DNA from: Kosmotogales bacterium
GTDB lineage: Bacteria > Thermotogota > Thermotogae > Petrotogales > Kosmotogaceae
Direction: 5' to 3'
Assembly (NCBI GenBank): GCA_030156385.1
Contig: JASGMR010000016.1
Location: 1 to 32,341, forward strand
Length of the DNA: 32,341 bases
The position numbers were made by a program, and so were the translations under genes. Under the pieces are notes generated by a model, which was not told the origin of the DNA, did no database searches, and saw only the letters and a list, made by a program, of their open reading frames with translations. Of this stretch, positions 15,619-25,051 are shown one piece after another. Each line of letters begins with the position of its first letter. Within the stretch, counting starts at the first letter, position 1.

Positions 15619-15801
15619 ATGGCAGTTCCAAAACAAAAAAGGTCAAGATCAAGAACGCATATGAAAAGAGCGAAAGGATACAAAGCTATAAAAGTCGCAG
15701 TAAGCACTTGTTCCCATTGTGGCGAACCCAAGCAGCCACATAGAATTTGTTTGAGATGTGGTTACTACGGAGGAAAGCAAGTTCTCGAAATTGGTGAATA
15801 A
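15619..15801 (+). CDS. rpmF: 50S ribosomal protein L32
   Basis: 60 residues with the standard MAVPKQKRSRSRTHMKRA start. Four cysteines, Cys31/Cys34 (CSHC) and Cys44/Cys47 (CLRC), form the zinc ribbon of the Cys-containing (zinc-dependent) L32 type. Ribosome site GGGAGG. Its stop is three bases before plsX, a fusion of translation and lipid genes found in many bacteria. Confidence 0.97.
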   Translation: MAVPKQKRSRSRTHMKRAKGYKAIKVAVSTCSHCGEPKQPHRICLRCGYYGGKQVLEIGE

Positions 15802-15804
15802 TAT

Positions 15805-16803
15805 ATGGCTCTAATTAAGATAGCCGTAGATGCATATGGCGGTGATTTAGCACCTGACGTTAACATAGAAGGTGCTATTTCTGTTTTAAATAAGTACAGT
15901 GAAATAAAAATAATCTTAGTTGGAAAAGAAGAAGAGCTCAAGAAGAAATTAAAGGCCAAAAATGCTGAAAAGTACAACATTCAGATTGTTAATGCCGATG
16001 ATGTTTTCCCAATGAGTGAGAAGCCTTCTTTAATAATAAGGAGAAAAGAAACTTCCCTTTATAAAGCGGCTGAACTTGTTAAAAATGGAAAAGCAGACGC
16101 TCTCGTTTCTGCAGGAAATACGGGAGCACTACTTGCATGTTCTCTTTTCGTTATCGGGAGAATAAAAAATGTCAGTCGGGCGGCAATTGCCACAACATTT
16201 CCATCTAAAAAAGGATTTTCAATACTTTTAGATTCCGGAGCGAACAGCGAGGTAAAACCTGAGGTATTGGAATCATTCGGGGAAATGGGATTAGAATATG
16301 CAAAATTCAAAGGCAATTCTGATCCTCTCGTTGGCCTTTTGAATGTTGGAGAAGAGGAAGAAAAGGGAACAGAAATTCAAAAACAGGCAAATAAATTACT
16401 GAGAGAAAAGCTCAAAGATTCTTTTGCAGGAAATGTTGAAGGAAGAGATATCCTGCTCGGAGATGTTGATGTTATAGTTGCCGGAGGGTTTGAGGGTAAT
16501 ATAGCTTTGAAAACTATGGAAGGAACTTTAAAATTCTTCTCAAGTACCCTCAAAGAAAATATTAAAAGCTCCGGACCATTGGGTTTAATCGGTGGTTTGC
16601 TTCTTAAAAAGACCTTCAATAAAATAGGAAAAAAATTCGATCCATCTGAAATAGGTGGAGCATTCATTCTCGGAGTAAAAAATATAGTAGTAAAGGCCCA
16701 TGGAAACTCAAATTCAATAGCTATTATGAACGCAATAAGAGTTGCCTCTGAAGGAGTTGAAAAGAATCTCGTTTACGAAATATCAAAACATTTCGGGGGT
16801 TAA
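15805..16803 (+). CDS. plsX: phosphate acyltransferase PlsX
   Basis: 332 residues, the normal length. The N-terminal IAVDAYGGDLAPDVNIEGA and SAGNTGALLACSLF motifs and the C-terminal GGAFILGVKNIVVKAHGNS are diagnostic. PlsX converts acyl-ACP and phosphate to acyl-phosphate, the donor for PlsY, and starts phospholipid synthesis at the membrane surface. The start ATG is only three bases after the rpmF stop, using GGTGA inside the rpmF end as ribosome site. glmS follows without a gap. No fabD/fabH genes follow as they do in many Firmicutes and Proteobacteria. Confidence 0.96.
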   Translation: MALIKIAVDAYGGDLAPDVNIEGAISVLNKYSEIKIILVGKEEELKKKLKAKNAEKYNIQIVNADDVFPMSEKPSLIIRRKETSLYKAAELVKNGKADALVSAGNTGALLACSLFVIGRIKNVSRAAIATTFPSKKGFSILLDSGANSEVKPEVLESFGEMGLEYAKFKGNSDPLVGLLNVGEEEEKGTEIQKQANKLLREKLKDSFAGNVEGRDILLGDVDVIVAGGFEGNIALKTMEGTLKFFSSTLKENIKSSGPLGLIGGLLLKKTFNKIGKKFDPSEIGGAFILGVKNIVVKAHGNSNSIAIMNAIRVASEGVEKNLVYEISKHFGG

Positions 16804-16806
16804 ATG

Positions 16807-18633
16807 ATGTGCGGAATAGTCGGTCTAACAGGAAAGGATATAAGGGTAAAAGAGCTTGTAAAAGCTTTGAAAAAACTCGAATATAGGGGATACGATTCTG
16901 CCGGAATAGCTTTTCAGGACAAAGAAAATGTATATGTAAAAAAGGAAAAAGGAAGAATATTGAATCTTGAAAACATGCTGGGAGACATCAATGAAAAAAT
17001 TGTTGAATCCTGCATCGCCCATACAAGATGGGCAACTCACGGAGAACCGTCAGAACTGAATGCTCACCCTCATACAGATTGTACCGGCAAAATAGCCGTT
17101 GTCCACAATGGAATAATAGAAAATTATATGGAAATAAAGCACGCTTTAATAGAAAAAGGTCACAGGTTTTCATCTGAAACAGACACTGAAGTCATCGCTC
17201 ACTTAATCGAAGAATACTATTATGGTGATCTTCAAAAAGCTGTATCACATGCAATTCTTGATCTTAGCGGAGCATATGCAATAGCAGTGATTCACAATGA
17301 CCACCCAGGAGAAATCATTGCAGCAAGGAAAGGAAGCCCTTTAGTTCTCGGAAAAAATGATGACAAAGCAATTCTCGCATCCGATGTAACCCCTGCTTTA
17401 AAATACACGAGAGAAATGATTTTTTTAGAAGATGGGGATATCGCACATTTATCAGAAAACAAGATTGAAATTTTCAGTGTAAATGGAACAAGAATTAACA
17501 GACAATCCACACTGATAAATTGGGATGAAGAATCGGCAGAAAAAGGCGGGTTCGAGCATTTTATGCTAAAGGAGATATTTGATGAACCTCAATCAATCAG
17601 AAGCGCATTGATGGGCAAAATCTCTGATGAAAAAGTTGTTTTCAAAGAATTGGACAGTATAAGCGAAAATATTTCAAAAACAAAAAAGATCAATGTAATT
17701 GCCTGTGGAACCAGTTATCATGCGGGTTTAATATTTAAAAAATTTATTGAAGATTATGCAAATACTGAGGTAGAAATTGATGTTGCTTCAGAATTCAGAT
17801 ATAAGAATAATATCATTGATACGGATTCAATTGTAATCGCGATCTCACAGTCAGGAGAAACTACGGATACATTAGAAGGTGTCAGAAAAGCAAAATCTAA
17901 AGGCGCAAAGATAATCGCAATAACAAATATCGTGGGATCCACCATTTCGAGAGAAGCCGATGCCGTAATATACCTGAATGCTGGTTTAGAAATTGGTGTT
18001 GCCGCAACGAAAACCTATGTTACCCAGTTGACGATTCTTTATTTGCTGGGAACGTATATAGCTGCACTTAAAAATGTATCCAAAGATAAATTGAACAAAA
18101 TAATTCTAAATATGATGGATATGCCAACAGTAATTGAAAATATACTTTCATATGCACCCGATGTTTGTTTACAACTCGCTAAGGAATTTTATAAATATAA
18201 ACATTTCATGTATATCGGACGGGGATATAGTTATCCATCTGCTCTTGAGGGAGCACTTAAATTGAAGGAAATAAGTTATATTCACGCCTCAGCTTATCAG
18301 GCGGGGGAACTTAAGCACGGACCGATAGCTTTACTTGATGACGAATTCCCTGTTTTTGCAATAGTTCCCGATGATGAATTAAAGAAAAAAACTCTTTCGA
18401 ATGTTATTGAAACAAAAGCGAGAAACGCAAAAATTGTTGGTATTTGTACCGAAGGAGATAAGGAAGTATCAAAGATAATAAATAGCAGAATAGAGGTGCC
18501 GAAAACAATCGATGCTCTCTATCCTCTTATAATGTCCCCTTTCTTACAATTATTTGCTTATTACGTATCAATTTTAAGAAAATATGATCCGGATAAACCC
18601 AGAAATTTGGCAAAAAGTGTAACCGTTGAATAA
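16807..18633 (+). CDS. glmS: glutamine-fructose-6-phosphate aminotransferase (isomerizing)
   Basis: 608 residues. Two ATG codons stand in tandem (16804, 16807). The second is chosen because it places Cys immediately after Met, as the Ntn glutaminase needs a free N-terminal Cys, and because it lies seven bases after GGGGG. The glutaminase domain (about 1-220) has CGIVG, THGEPSELNAHPH and HNGIIENY; two SIS domains follow with ISQSGETTDTLEG and the C-terminal NLAKSVTVE. It makes glucosamine-6-phosphate for peptidoglycan and LPS-type sugars. No glmS ribozyme could be present since plsX ends right before the start. Confidence 0.97.
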   Translation: MCGIVGLTGKDIRVKELVKALKKLEYRGYDSAGIAFQDKENVYVKKEKGRILNLENMLGDINEKIVESCIAHTRWATHGEPSELNAHPHTDCTGKIAVVHNGIIENYMEIKHALIEKGHRFSSETDTEVIAHLIEEYYYGDLQKAVSHAILDLSGAYAIAVIHNDHPGEIIAARKGSPLVLGKNDDKAILASDVTPALKYTREMIFLEDGDIAHLSENKIEIFSVNGTRINRQSTLINWDEESAEKGGFEHFMLKEIFDEPQSIRSALMGKISDEKVVFKELDSISENISKTKKINVIACGTSYHAGLIFKKFIEDYANTEVEIDVASEFRYKNNIIDTDSIVIAISQSGETTDTLEGVRKAKSKGAKIIAITNIVGSTISREADAVIYLNAGLEIGVAATKTYVTQLTILYLLGTYIAALKNVSKDKLNKIILNMMDMPTVIENILSYAPDVCLQLAKEFYKYKHFMYIGRGYSYPSALEGALKLKEISYIHASAYQAGELKHGPIALLDDEFPVFAIVPDDELKKKTLSNVIETKARNAKIVGICTEGDKEVSKIINSRIEVPKTIDALYPLIMSPFLQLFAYYVSILRKYDPDKPRNLAKSVTVE

Positions 18634-18647
18634 CGAGGAGGTGTTTT

Positions 18648-18998
18648 TTGGATAAAACTATCAAGGACATAATACAAATTCTTGATGATACTCAGGGAGA
18701 AAATATAAAAGTAATAGATATATCAAAAGTATCTGGTTTTACAGATTATTTTATTATTGTAACTGCCAATTCTGATCCCCATATGTCAGCCTTAAGAGAT
18801 AAAATATTGGAATTATTGGAAAAAAGTAACGAAAATGTAATTTATTATGATAAGGGTAAAGGATATGATTGGTTGGTTATTGATTGTGGATATTTCATGG
18901 TCCACATATTCAAAGAGGAAGCCAGGGAACTGTATTCGTTGGAAACTCTCTGGCTTAATGGAATTGAAGTAGATATAAGTAGTTTGAAAACAATTTGA
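18648..18998 (+). CDS. rsfS: ribosomal silencing factor RsfS
   Basis: 116 residues from a TTG start preceded by GAGGAGGTG. The sequence KVSGFTDYFIIVTANSDPHMSAL, then the YDWLVIDCGYFMVHIFKEEARELYSLETLW block, is the RsfS (Iojap/DUF143) signature. RsfS binds L14 and blocks subunit joining when nutrients are scarce. In other phyla it often lies near nadD; here it sits between glmS and rpsB. Confidence 0.95.
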   Translation: MDKTIKDIIQILDDTQGENIKVIDISKVSGFTDYFIIVTANSDPHMSALRDKILELLEKSNENVIYYDKGKGYDWLVIDCGYFMVHIFKEEARELYSLETLWLNGIEVDISSLKTI

Positions 18999-19016
18999 AT
19001 GAAAAAATCTTTTTAT

Positions 19017-19052
19017 GAATGATCCCGGTGCTTCAAATGAAGTCGATCGTTC
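19017..19052 (+). promoter_or_regulatory. candidate rpsB 5' leader hairpin
   Basis: GAATGATC (19017-19024) pairs with GATCGTTC (19045-19052) including one U-G pair. An inner stem CTTC (19031-19034) with GAAG (19039-19042) closes an AAAT loop, leaving an asymmetric internal loop with CCGGTG on one side and TC on the other. No U-run follows, so it is not a simple terminator. It stands in the 88-base gap before rpsB, where S2 autoregulatory leaders are known in other bacteria. Homology to any known leader is not shown. Confidence 0.45.
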
Positions 19053-19086
19053 AGGAGATTAACCAAATTTTGGAGGTGTAATTTAG

Positions 19087-19944
19087 TTGAGCGTTATTTC
19101 TATGAAGCAGCTTCTCGAAGCTGGAGTACATTTTGGTCACAGGACAAGAAGATGGAATCCGAAGATGAAACCTTACATCTACGGAGAAAGAAAGGGTATA
19201 TATATAATCGATCTGCAGAAAACCCTTAAATTAACTGAAGAAGCTTATGATTTTGTTCTCAACAAAGCAAAAGAGGGTGCAAACTTTTTATTCGTTGGAA
19301 CAAAAAGACAGGCACAGCAAATAATCGAAGAAGAAGCCAAAAGATGTGGAGCTTTCTATGTAAACAACAGATGGCTTGGTGGATTATTGACAAATTTTGA
19401 AACGATTAAAACAAGGATCAAGAAGTTGAAAGAATACGAGGAAATGGAAGAAAATGGCGAATTGGCTAAACTTCCAAAGAAAGAGCAGAGTGTTGTAAGA
19501 AAAAGACTCGATAAACTGAAGAAAAATCTCAGTGGAGTAAAAGAAATGACAGATATTCCTTCGGTTTTATTTGTTATCGATCCCAAAAAAGAAGAAATCG
19601 CCGTGGCGGAGGCCAATAAACTGGGATTGAAGGTAATTGGAATAGCAGACACGAACTGCGACCCAGATGTTATAGATTATCTTATCCCGGGTAACGATGA
19701 TGCTATAAGAGCCATCCAACTCATAGCAAACACGATTGGGAATGCTATTTTAGAAGGAAGAGAAGGAAGAACGATTTCAATTGAGGAAAAATCTCAGAAA
19801 AGCGATATTGCAACCGATGAATCAACGGATGTAGAAGAGATCAATAAAGAATCCGAAGAAATTATAGTTGAGGCCCCAGGTGAAGAAATAGCTGAAAACA
19901 TTGAAGAAACAGAAGAATTGAAAAAAGAAAGTGAAATAGAATAG
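19087..19944 (+). CDS. rpsB: 30S ribosomal protein S2
   Basis: 285 residues from a TTG start with GGAGGTG upstream. The core (about 1-228) has [22 protein letters not shown], the [15 protein letters not shown] motif and [23 protein letters not shown], all diagnostic. After residue about 230 there is a 50-residue tail very rich in Glu, with Ser and Ile, that standard S2 lacks. The gene is followed by its own terminator and not by tsf, which is the usual partner in most bacteria. Confidence 0.97.
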   Translation: MSVISMKQLLEAGVHFGHRTRRWNPKMKPYIYGERKGIYIIDLQKTLKLTEEAYDFVLNKAKEGANFLFVGTKRQAQQIIEEEAKRCGAFYVNNRWLGGLLTNFETIKTRIKKLKEYEEMEENGELAKLPKKEQSVVRKRLDKLKKNLSGVKEMTDIPSVLFVIDPKKEEIAVAEANKLGLKVIGIADTNCDPDVIDYLIPGNDDAIRAIQLIANTIGNAILEGREGRTISIEEKSQKSDIATDESTDVEEINKESEEIIVEAPGEEIAENIEETEELKKESEIE

Positions 19945-19963
19945 ATTTATTCGGTGACTTTTG

Positions 19964-19990
19964 GCGAGTTGCAAAACTCGCTTTTTTTTT
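19964..19990 (+). terminator. intrinsic terminator after rpsB
   Basis: GCGAGTT (19964-19970) pairs perfectly with AACTCGC (19975-19981) across a GCAA tetraloop, followed by nine T. The run extends to the ribosome site of the next gene. Confidence 0.92.
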
Positions 19991-20018
19991 GATAAATTCA
20001 GAAAGAGGAGGAATGGAT

Positions 20019-20483
20019 ATGTGGCTGATTATGAGTGACTCTCATGATAGAATTGATAAATTGGAAAGTGCTGTAAAATACGCTAACAAAAACAGGATCG
20101 ATGTACTGTTTCATTGTGGCGATATCATTTCTCCGTTCAGTGCAAAAATTTTGAAAAATTTTAACGGTAACTTACACGTTGTCTTTGGAAATAATGATGG
20201 TGAAATCACGGGCTTGCGTAAAATATTGGGTCAGAATGTTTCCAGGAAACCAAAAAAAATAAACATAGGAAACAAAAAAATTCTTCTTATGCATGAACCC
20301 CCTGTTGATTTTGAAAAGCTGGAATATGATTATGTTTTTTACGGTCATCTCCATAAAATAGATATAAGACAAGATAAGAAGCTGATAGTTAATCCGGGAG
20401 AAATTTGTGGTTATCTGACTGGAAAGAGTACATTTGTCTTATTAAATGAAAAAACAAACGAAAATAGGATAATAGAAATCTAG
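20019..20483 (+). CDS. YfcE/MJ0936-type metallophosphoesterase
   Basis: 154 residues when started at ATG 20019, seven bases after GGAGG; the longer open frame begins in the terminator. All calcineurin-like motifs are present: MSDSHD (Asp7, His9), HCGDIISP, FGNNDGE, MHEPP and YGHLHK. The small size matches the YfcE/MJ0936 branch, which are divalent-metal phosphodiesterases with unspecified physiological substrate. It is a cytoplasmic protein. The stop is 11 bases before tig. Confidence 0.9.
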   Translation: MWLIMSDSHDRIDKLESAVKYANKNRIDVLFHCGDIISPFSAKILKNFNGNLHVVFGNNDGEITGLRKILGQNVSRKPKKINIGNKKILLMHEPPVDFEKLEYDYVFYGHLHKIDIRQDKKLIVNPGEICGYLTGKSTFVLLNEKTNENRIIEI

Positions 20484-20494
20484 TAGGAGGCAAT

Positions 20495-21862
20495 ATGGAA
20501 AAGAAATTTTTAGAAAAAAAAGAAAATTTGGATATTTATGAAATTCATTACAATTCTGAAGAAGTAAATAAAGCTGAAAGGGAACTGATTAATTATGTGA
20601 ATACAAAATACAATATTCCCGGGTTCAGAAGAGGGAAAACTCCTGTGAGAATAATAAAGAATTTTCTTGGTGATAATTACAAGCCAATGTTGGAAGAAGA
20701 AATAACCAAAGATCTAAGTGATGAATTCAAAGACGAAAAAGTAATATTACCACCAACTATAAGCGATATTAAATGGGAAAATGATGAGCTCATTGTAAGT
20801 GTACAACTTCACAGGCAGCCTGAAATCGAATTAAAAGATTATATCGGATTAAAACTGAAAACAATAAGTACCGCGGATAGTGTAGAAAAATTCATTGAGA
20901 ACAGGATAAAAGAACTCAGAGATCAAAATGCTCTTCTTGAACCAAAAGAAGGCCCCGCTGAAGTTGGCGATATGGTCAAATTAATATACTCTATTGAAAA
21001 AGATGGAAAATTAATATCTGAAAACAAAGAGCAGGAAATCTCTATTACAGATGATGAATTCAGACCGATAGCCAAAAATGCAATAGGTAAAAAAGCGAAT
21101 GAAGAATTCGATTTTGAAAGAGAATTTTCAGATTCAAAAAATAAATACAGATATTTCGGAAAAATTCAGGAAGTTTTGAAAAAAACAATTCCGGAATTGA
21201 ATGATGAATTCGTAAAAACAGTTGAGCCGGAGCTGAATACACTGGAAGAACTTAATACCAAGATCAGAGAAGAGGGTATAAAACAAATTGAAGAATGGAA
21301 AGAAAGCATTCTTAGAAATCAGGTGAATGCAAAATTACCCGAATTGATTGATTTAAAAATCTCCCCGGAAACTATGGATATGTATCTCGCAACAGCGATA
21401 AACAACATGAAAAAAGACAAAGTTTATGAACAATATTTACAGCAAGCGGATGGCGATTTTGAGAAACTCTCTAAAGAATTGAGAGAAAGTATCATAAATG
21501 AAATAAAATCGAGTAGATTCATTGAAGAAGTTTCAAAGAAAGAAAATTTAGAAGTAACCGATGAAGAAATAATGGAAATGGCAGAACCCCTGTCGAAAAA
21601 TTGGGGAGTTTCTGTAGACAGAGCAAAAAAGATGATAGAAGCCAAAGAAGAAATAAAAGATGAACTCAAAGGTTCTCTCATAAATAAAAAAGTTTTGGAG
21701 CTGATAATTGAAAAGGCCGAAATTGAAGAGACCTCTTCTCAAGACAAAAAGTCTGTAGAAACGGCCGACAAAGATGGCGAAACAAAGGAAGAAAATGTGA
21801 AAACAAAAGAAGAACCCGATACGAAAAAAGGTGAAGATAAAGAGGAAAATAAAAAAGATTAA
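20495..21862 (+). CDS. tig: trigger factor
   Basis: 455 residues. The N-terminal ribosome-docking signature is GFRRGK (43-48) within the ribosome-binding domain (1-115). An FKBP-like domain follows (about 150-240; GDMVKLIYSIEKDGKLISE), then the helical C-terminal substrate-binding arm. The last 40 residues are a Lys/Glu-rich tail (e.g. DTKKGEDKEENKKD) beyond the usual end. It folds nascent chains at the ribosome exit. Ribosome site TAGGAGG. The gene is not followed by clpP/clpX as in many bacteria but by lgt. Confidence 0.95.
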   Translation: MEKKFLEKKENLDIYEIHYNSEEVNKAERELINYVNTKYNIPGFRRGKTPVRIIKNFLGDNYKPMLEEEITKDLSDEFKDEKVILPPTISDIKWENDELIVSVQLHRQPEIELKDYIGLKLKTISTADSVEKFIENRIKELRDQNALLEPKEGPAEVGDMVKLIYSIEKDGKLISENKEQEISITDDEFRPIAKNAIGKKANEEFDFEREFSDSKNKYRYFGKIQEVLKKTIPELNDEFVKTVEPELNTLEELNTKIREEGIKQIEEWKESILRNQVNAKLPELIDLKISPETMDMYLATAINNMKKDKVYEQYLQQADGDFEKLSKELRESIINEIKSSRFIEEVSKKENLEVTDEEIMEMAEPLSKNWGVSVDRAKKMIEAKEEIKDELKGSLINKKVLELIIEKAEIEETSSQDKKSVETADKDGETKEENVKTKEEPDTKKGEDKEENKKD

Positions 21863-21875
21863 AGGATGAGTTAAA

Positions 21876-22799
21876 ATGAAAAAGACCGTTTTTCTCGTAA
21901 TTTCGATAATTGCTCTCGTATTCCTGGCTATTTTTGTAATTTATGTATTCAGGGGTGATATATTATTAAATCCAATTTTATTAACAATTGGAAATATTGA
22001 GATCCACTGGTATGGACTTCTTATTGCATCCGGAATTGTCATAGCATATTTAATAGGAAGAAAACTGGCATTCAGGGAAGGAATAGATGAAGAATACATA
22101 CTCGAAGCAGTTTTTATTGGAGTTATCTTAGGCGTTATCTGTGCGAGACTATATTATGTTGCCTTTACCTGGGATTACTACAGTCAGCATCTGAATGAAA
22201 TCTTCATGACCTGGAATGGTGGTCTTGCAATACACGGAGGAATAATTGGTGGAATACTGGCGGCCTTTCTTTATACGAAATACAGAAAGAAGGCGAACTT
22301 AAAATTTCTACAGGCCACAGACCTCTTTATCGTAGTACTACCTCTCGCTCAGGCCATTGGAAGGTGGGGAAATTTCACCAACTATGAAGCATACGGTTCT
22401 CCAACCAATCTTCCATGGAAAATGTTTATTCCCACTCTTTACAGGATGCCCGGATATTCGGAATTTGAATTTTTTCACCCGACCTTTTTATATGAAAGTA
22501 TATTGGATACTCTCATATTCATTTTCCTGATAACATGGATTCTGAAAAAAAGGAAAAAATATGGCGAAATAACGGGAATATATTTAATTCTTTATTCAAT
22601 AGGAAGATTTTTGATAGAAGGTTTAAGACTCGATAGTCTTTATATAAACAACAAATTCAGAACGGCACAGGTAATATCTATTGTTCTTCTAATACTTGGA
22701 ATTGTTATATTATTCGCATGTAAAAAGTTTGGAAAGCCTGTTCATATCGCTTCAGAAGAAGAAAAAATGAAACTAAAGGAAAAAATGAAAAATAAATGA
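21876..22799 (+). CDS. lgt: prolipoprotein diacylglyceryl transferase
   Basis: 307 residues with seven to eight membrane segments. The Lgt signature GRWGNFTNYEAYG (about 165-177) is intact, with IHWYGLLIASG, WNGGLAIHGGIIGG and the C-terminal YSIGRFLIEGLRLDS motif containing the essential Arg and Glu. It moves diacylglycerol from phosphatidylglycerol to the lipobox Cys of prolipoproteins. The first 28 residues form an extra hydrophobic segment before the usual start. It overlaps the next gene by four bases (ATGA). Confidence 0.95.
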   Translation: MKKTVFLVISIIALVFLAIFVIYVFRGDILLNPILLTIGNIEIHWYGLLIASGIVIAYLIGRKLAFREGIDEEYILEAVFIGVILGVICARLYYVAFTWDYYSQHLNEIFMTWNGGLAIHGGIIGGILAAFLYTKYRKKANLKFLQATDLFIVVLPLAQAIGRWGNFTNYEAYGSPTNLPWKMFIPTLYRMPGYSEFEFFHPTFLYESILDTLIFIFLITWILKKRKKYGEITGIYLILYSIGRFLIEGLRLDSLYINNKFRTAQVISIVLLILGIVILFACKKFGKPVHIASEEEKMKLKEKMKNK

Positions 22800-23383
22800 G
22801 GTATGATGCTTTAATTTTTGATATTGGCGGGGTCCTTTTAAATTGGGACCCCGAATCTATTTTGAATAAATTTTACGATAAAGATATTTCAAAAAAACTT
22901 TCTGATCTCACCCTTACAAAAAGGTGGGCGGAATATGACAGGGGCCTTGAGGACAGAGAAAATCTATACAGGTATTTTATAAAGATTGAGCCGGATTATC
23001 CCGATGAAATAAGATTCTTAATATTTGAGATCTTCAAATATATGGAAGTTTTGGACGACACTATAGAAATACTCTACACTTTAAAGAAAAAGGGAAAGAA
23101 ATTATATCTATTATCGAATTTTACCCAGCTAGGATTTGAATACGTATATAAAAAGCATGATTTTTTCAATATGTTTGATGGCAAAGTCATTTCATGCTAT
23201 ATTAATTTGATAAAACCCGAAAAAGAAATTTACGAACATATTCACAGGAAATACTCTCTGAATTTAGACAAAACAATATTTATAGATGATAATGATACGA
23301 ATGTTAAAGCGGCTTTAGATTATGGAATAAAATCCATAAAATTTACAAAAGCTGATAAGTTAAAAGAAGATTTAGAATTATAA
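22796..23383 (+). CDS. HAD-superfamily phosphatase (YihX-like)
   Basis: 195 residues. HAD motifs: I at FDIGGVLLNWD (Asp9), II at LLSNFT, III at IKPEKEIY, and IV at FIDDNDTNV. Motif I has Gly rather than Asp at the second position of DxD, as in the YihX-like/HAD-IA variant. The helical cap is short and lies between motifs I and II. The sugar-phosphate or nucleotide substrate cannot be assigned. Its start overlaps the lgt stop, so it is the last gene of the operon before a bidirectional terminator. Confidence 0.88.
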   Translation: MRYDALIFDIGGVLLNWDPESILNKFYDKDISKKLSDLTLTKRWAEYDRGLEDRENLYRYFIKIEPDYPDEIRFLIFEIFKYMEVLDDTIEILYTLKKKGKKLYLLSNFTQLGFEYVYKKHDFFNMFDGKVISCYINLIKPEKEIYEHIHRKYSLNLDKTIFIDDNDTNVKAALDYGIKSIKFTKADKLKEDLEL

Positions 23384-23384
23384 A

Positions 23385-23408
23385 AAAACGGGGATAAATC
23401 CCCGTTTT
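23385..23408. terminator. bidirectional terminator between the HAD gene and gpmA
   Basis: Arms AAAACGGGGAT (23385-23395) and ATCCCCGTTTT (23398-23408) are perfect and the sequence ends in A/T runs on both sides. It serves the convergent genes and overlaps the stop codon of gpmA. Confidence 0.9.
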
Positions 23409-24153
23409 ATTTTCTTTTTGCCTGATTTGCAACAGCCTCTGCGGCTTTTTTCGCTGCCTCCGGATCCCCAAGATAATAAGATTTCATTGAATTTAAATTT
23501 TCATCTAATTCATACACCAGAGGAATTCCCGTTGGAATATTCAGTTTGACAATTTCTTCATCAGAAATATTATCCAGGAATTTTACAAGCGCTCTTAAAC
23601 TATTGCCGTGAGCAGCAACTAGGACCTTTTTACCCGATTTTATCGCGGGAGCAATTTGATCGTGCCAGTATGGCAAAAATCTTTCGACAGTATCTTTTAA
23701 ACATTCGCTTAATGGCAATGTTCTCTTATCCAACATAACGTATTTAGGATCGATTCCGGGATATCTTTTATCATCCTCTTTTAATGCCGGCGGGGGAACG
23801 TCATAGCTTCTTCTCCAGACAAGAACTTGTTCATCGCCATATTTTTCGGCTGTTTCAGCTTTATTCAATCCCTGAAGAGCACCATAATGTCTTTCGTTCA
23901 ATCTCCAACTTTTCCTGACAGGTAACCACATTAAGTCAAGCTCATCAAGTACTAAATTTAGTGTTCTTATAGCTCTTTTTAAAACAGATGTAAAGGCAAT
24001 ATCGAAAGTATAATTTTCTTCTTTCAATAATTTTCCTCCATCTTTTGCCTCTTTTATTCCCTTTTCTGATAGATCCACATCAGTCCATCCGGTGAATAAA
24101 TTGGCCTTATTCCATTCACTTTCTCCATGTCTGATTAAAACTAATTTGTACAA
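23407..24153 (-). CDS. gpmA: 2,3-bisphosphoglycerate-dependent phosphoglycerate mutase
   Basis: 248 residues, standard for the cofactor-dependent enzyme. [10 protein letters not shown] holds catalytic His9; [20 protein letters not shown] and RRSYDVPPP are diagnostic, and [15 protein letters not shown] carries the second catalytic His. It interconverts 3- and 2-phosphoglycerate in glycolysis. Start is TTG 24153, with a strong AAGGAGGTAATT upstream. It is transcribed alone, divergent from the hydrolase gene. Confidence 0.96.
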   Translation of the reverse strand: MYKLVLIRHGESEWNKANLFTGWTDVDLSEKGIKEAKDGGKLLKEENYTFDIAFTSVLKRAIRTLNLVLDELDLMWLPVRKSWRLNERHYGALQGLNKAETAEKYGDEQVLVWRRSYDVPPPALKEDDKRYPGIDPKYVMLDKRTLPLSECLKDTVERFLPYWHDQIAPAIKSGKKVLVAAHGNSLRALVKFLDNISDEEIVKLNIPTGIPLVYELDENLNSMKSYYLGDPEAAKKAAEAVANQAKRK

Positions 24154-24245
24154 AAGAAATTACCTCCTTATTCATTGTATAATTGTATTTAACAAATTCA
24201 TTATAACTTATTTTTATATAAATATAATAAAAGGAAGTGATCGTT

Positions 24246-24893
24246 GTGATTAAAAAATTTAAAAAAACAATAGAAAAGGAACTGAATTGTTTTATAACTC
24301 TTCCACCAAAAAACGAATATAATAAACCTTTTCCAACTATCCTTTTTCTTCATGGTGCCGGCGAAAGGGGCAATAACCTAAACCTGATAAAAAAAAAGGG
24401 GATACCTAAGGTTGCTTTGGAAAATCCTGATTTCCCTTTTTTGACAATTTCTCCTCAATGTCCTGAGGATGAGTGGTGGAACGACAAATTTGAACTTCTT
24501 AAGGATATTCTTTTCGAAACAGTTGAAGAATATAACGGAGATAAAAAAAGAATTTATCTAACAGGGTTCAGTATGGGTGGATACGGTTCCTGGCATTTAG
24601 CGGCGGAATATTTAGGTATTTTTGCTGCCGTCGTCCCTATCTGTGGAGGAGTATTTCCCTTGCTGGGCTTTCCACACAAATTCAAAAAACTCGTTAATAC
24701 TCCTGTATGGGTTTTTCATGGTGAAAAGGATGATGTCGTTCCAATCGAAGAATCAGAAAAAATTGTAAATTTTTTAAAAAAAGAAAACGGCAGAGTGAAA
24801 TTCACTAAATATCCAAACCTTAAACACGATTCCTGGACAATAACATACGATAATCCGGAACTATATAATTGGCTTTTAAAACAACATTTATAG
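24246..24893 (+). CDS. alpha/beta hydrolase, phospholipase/carboxylesterase-like
   Basis: 215 residues from GTG 24246, chosen over GTG 24237 because AAGGAAGTGAT then stands at normal spacing. The fold signatures are TILFLHGAGERG (oxyanion region), the nucleophile elbow GFSMGG with Ser109, GEKDDVVP with the acid Asp, and LKHDSW with His194. This is the 'predicted peptidase/phospholipase' type of the dienelactone hydrolase clan. No signal peptide is visible, so it acts in the cytoplasm on small esters or short peptides. No further context helps to name the substrate. Confidence 0.85.
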   Translation: MIKKFKKTIEKELNCFITLPPKNEYNKPFPTILFLHGAGERGNNLNLIKKKGIPKVALENPDFPFLTISPQCPEDEWWNDKFELLKDILFETVEEYNGDKKRIYLTGFSMGGYGSWHLAAEYLGIFAAVVPICGGVFPLLGFPHKFKKLVNTPVWVFHGEKDDVVPIEESEKIVNFLKKENGRVKFTKYPNLKHDSWTITYDNPELYNWLLKQHL

Positions 24894-25051
24894 TTCGTTT
24901 TTTAATTTTTACTAGATAGTATTTTTTATTTGTATAACAAAAATTTTTCAAATTTATACAAAAAACTCTTTTCGTACTCTATTTAAGCTTTATTTTCTGG
25001 AAATTCATTAAAGGGATTTTTCAAATATTTCTTCCCACAATTTTTTGTACC

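Noticed and set aside
16800-16806. glmS starting at the first ATG, and a glmS ribozyme
   Set aside because: The first ATG would put Met before the required N-terminal Cys and has poor spacing to GGGGG; plsX ends at this point, leaving no space for a ribozyme.
19945-20018. tsf (elongation factor Ts) downstream of rpsB
   Set aside because: The next gene is a metallophosphoesterase after a strong terminator; no Ts-like frame exists in the window.
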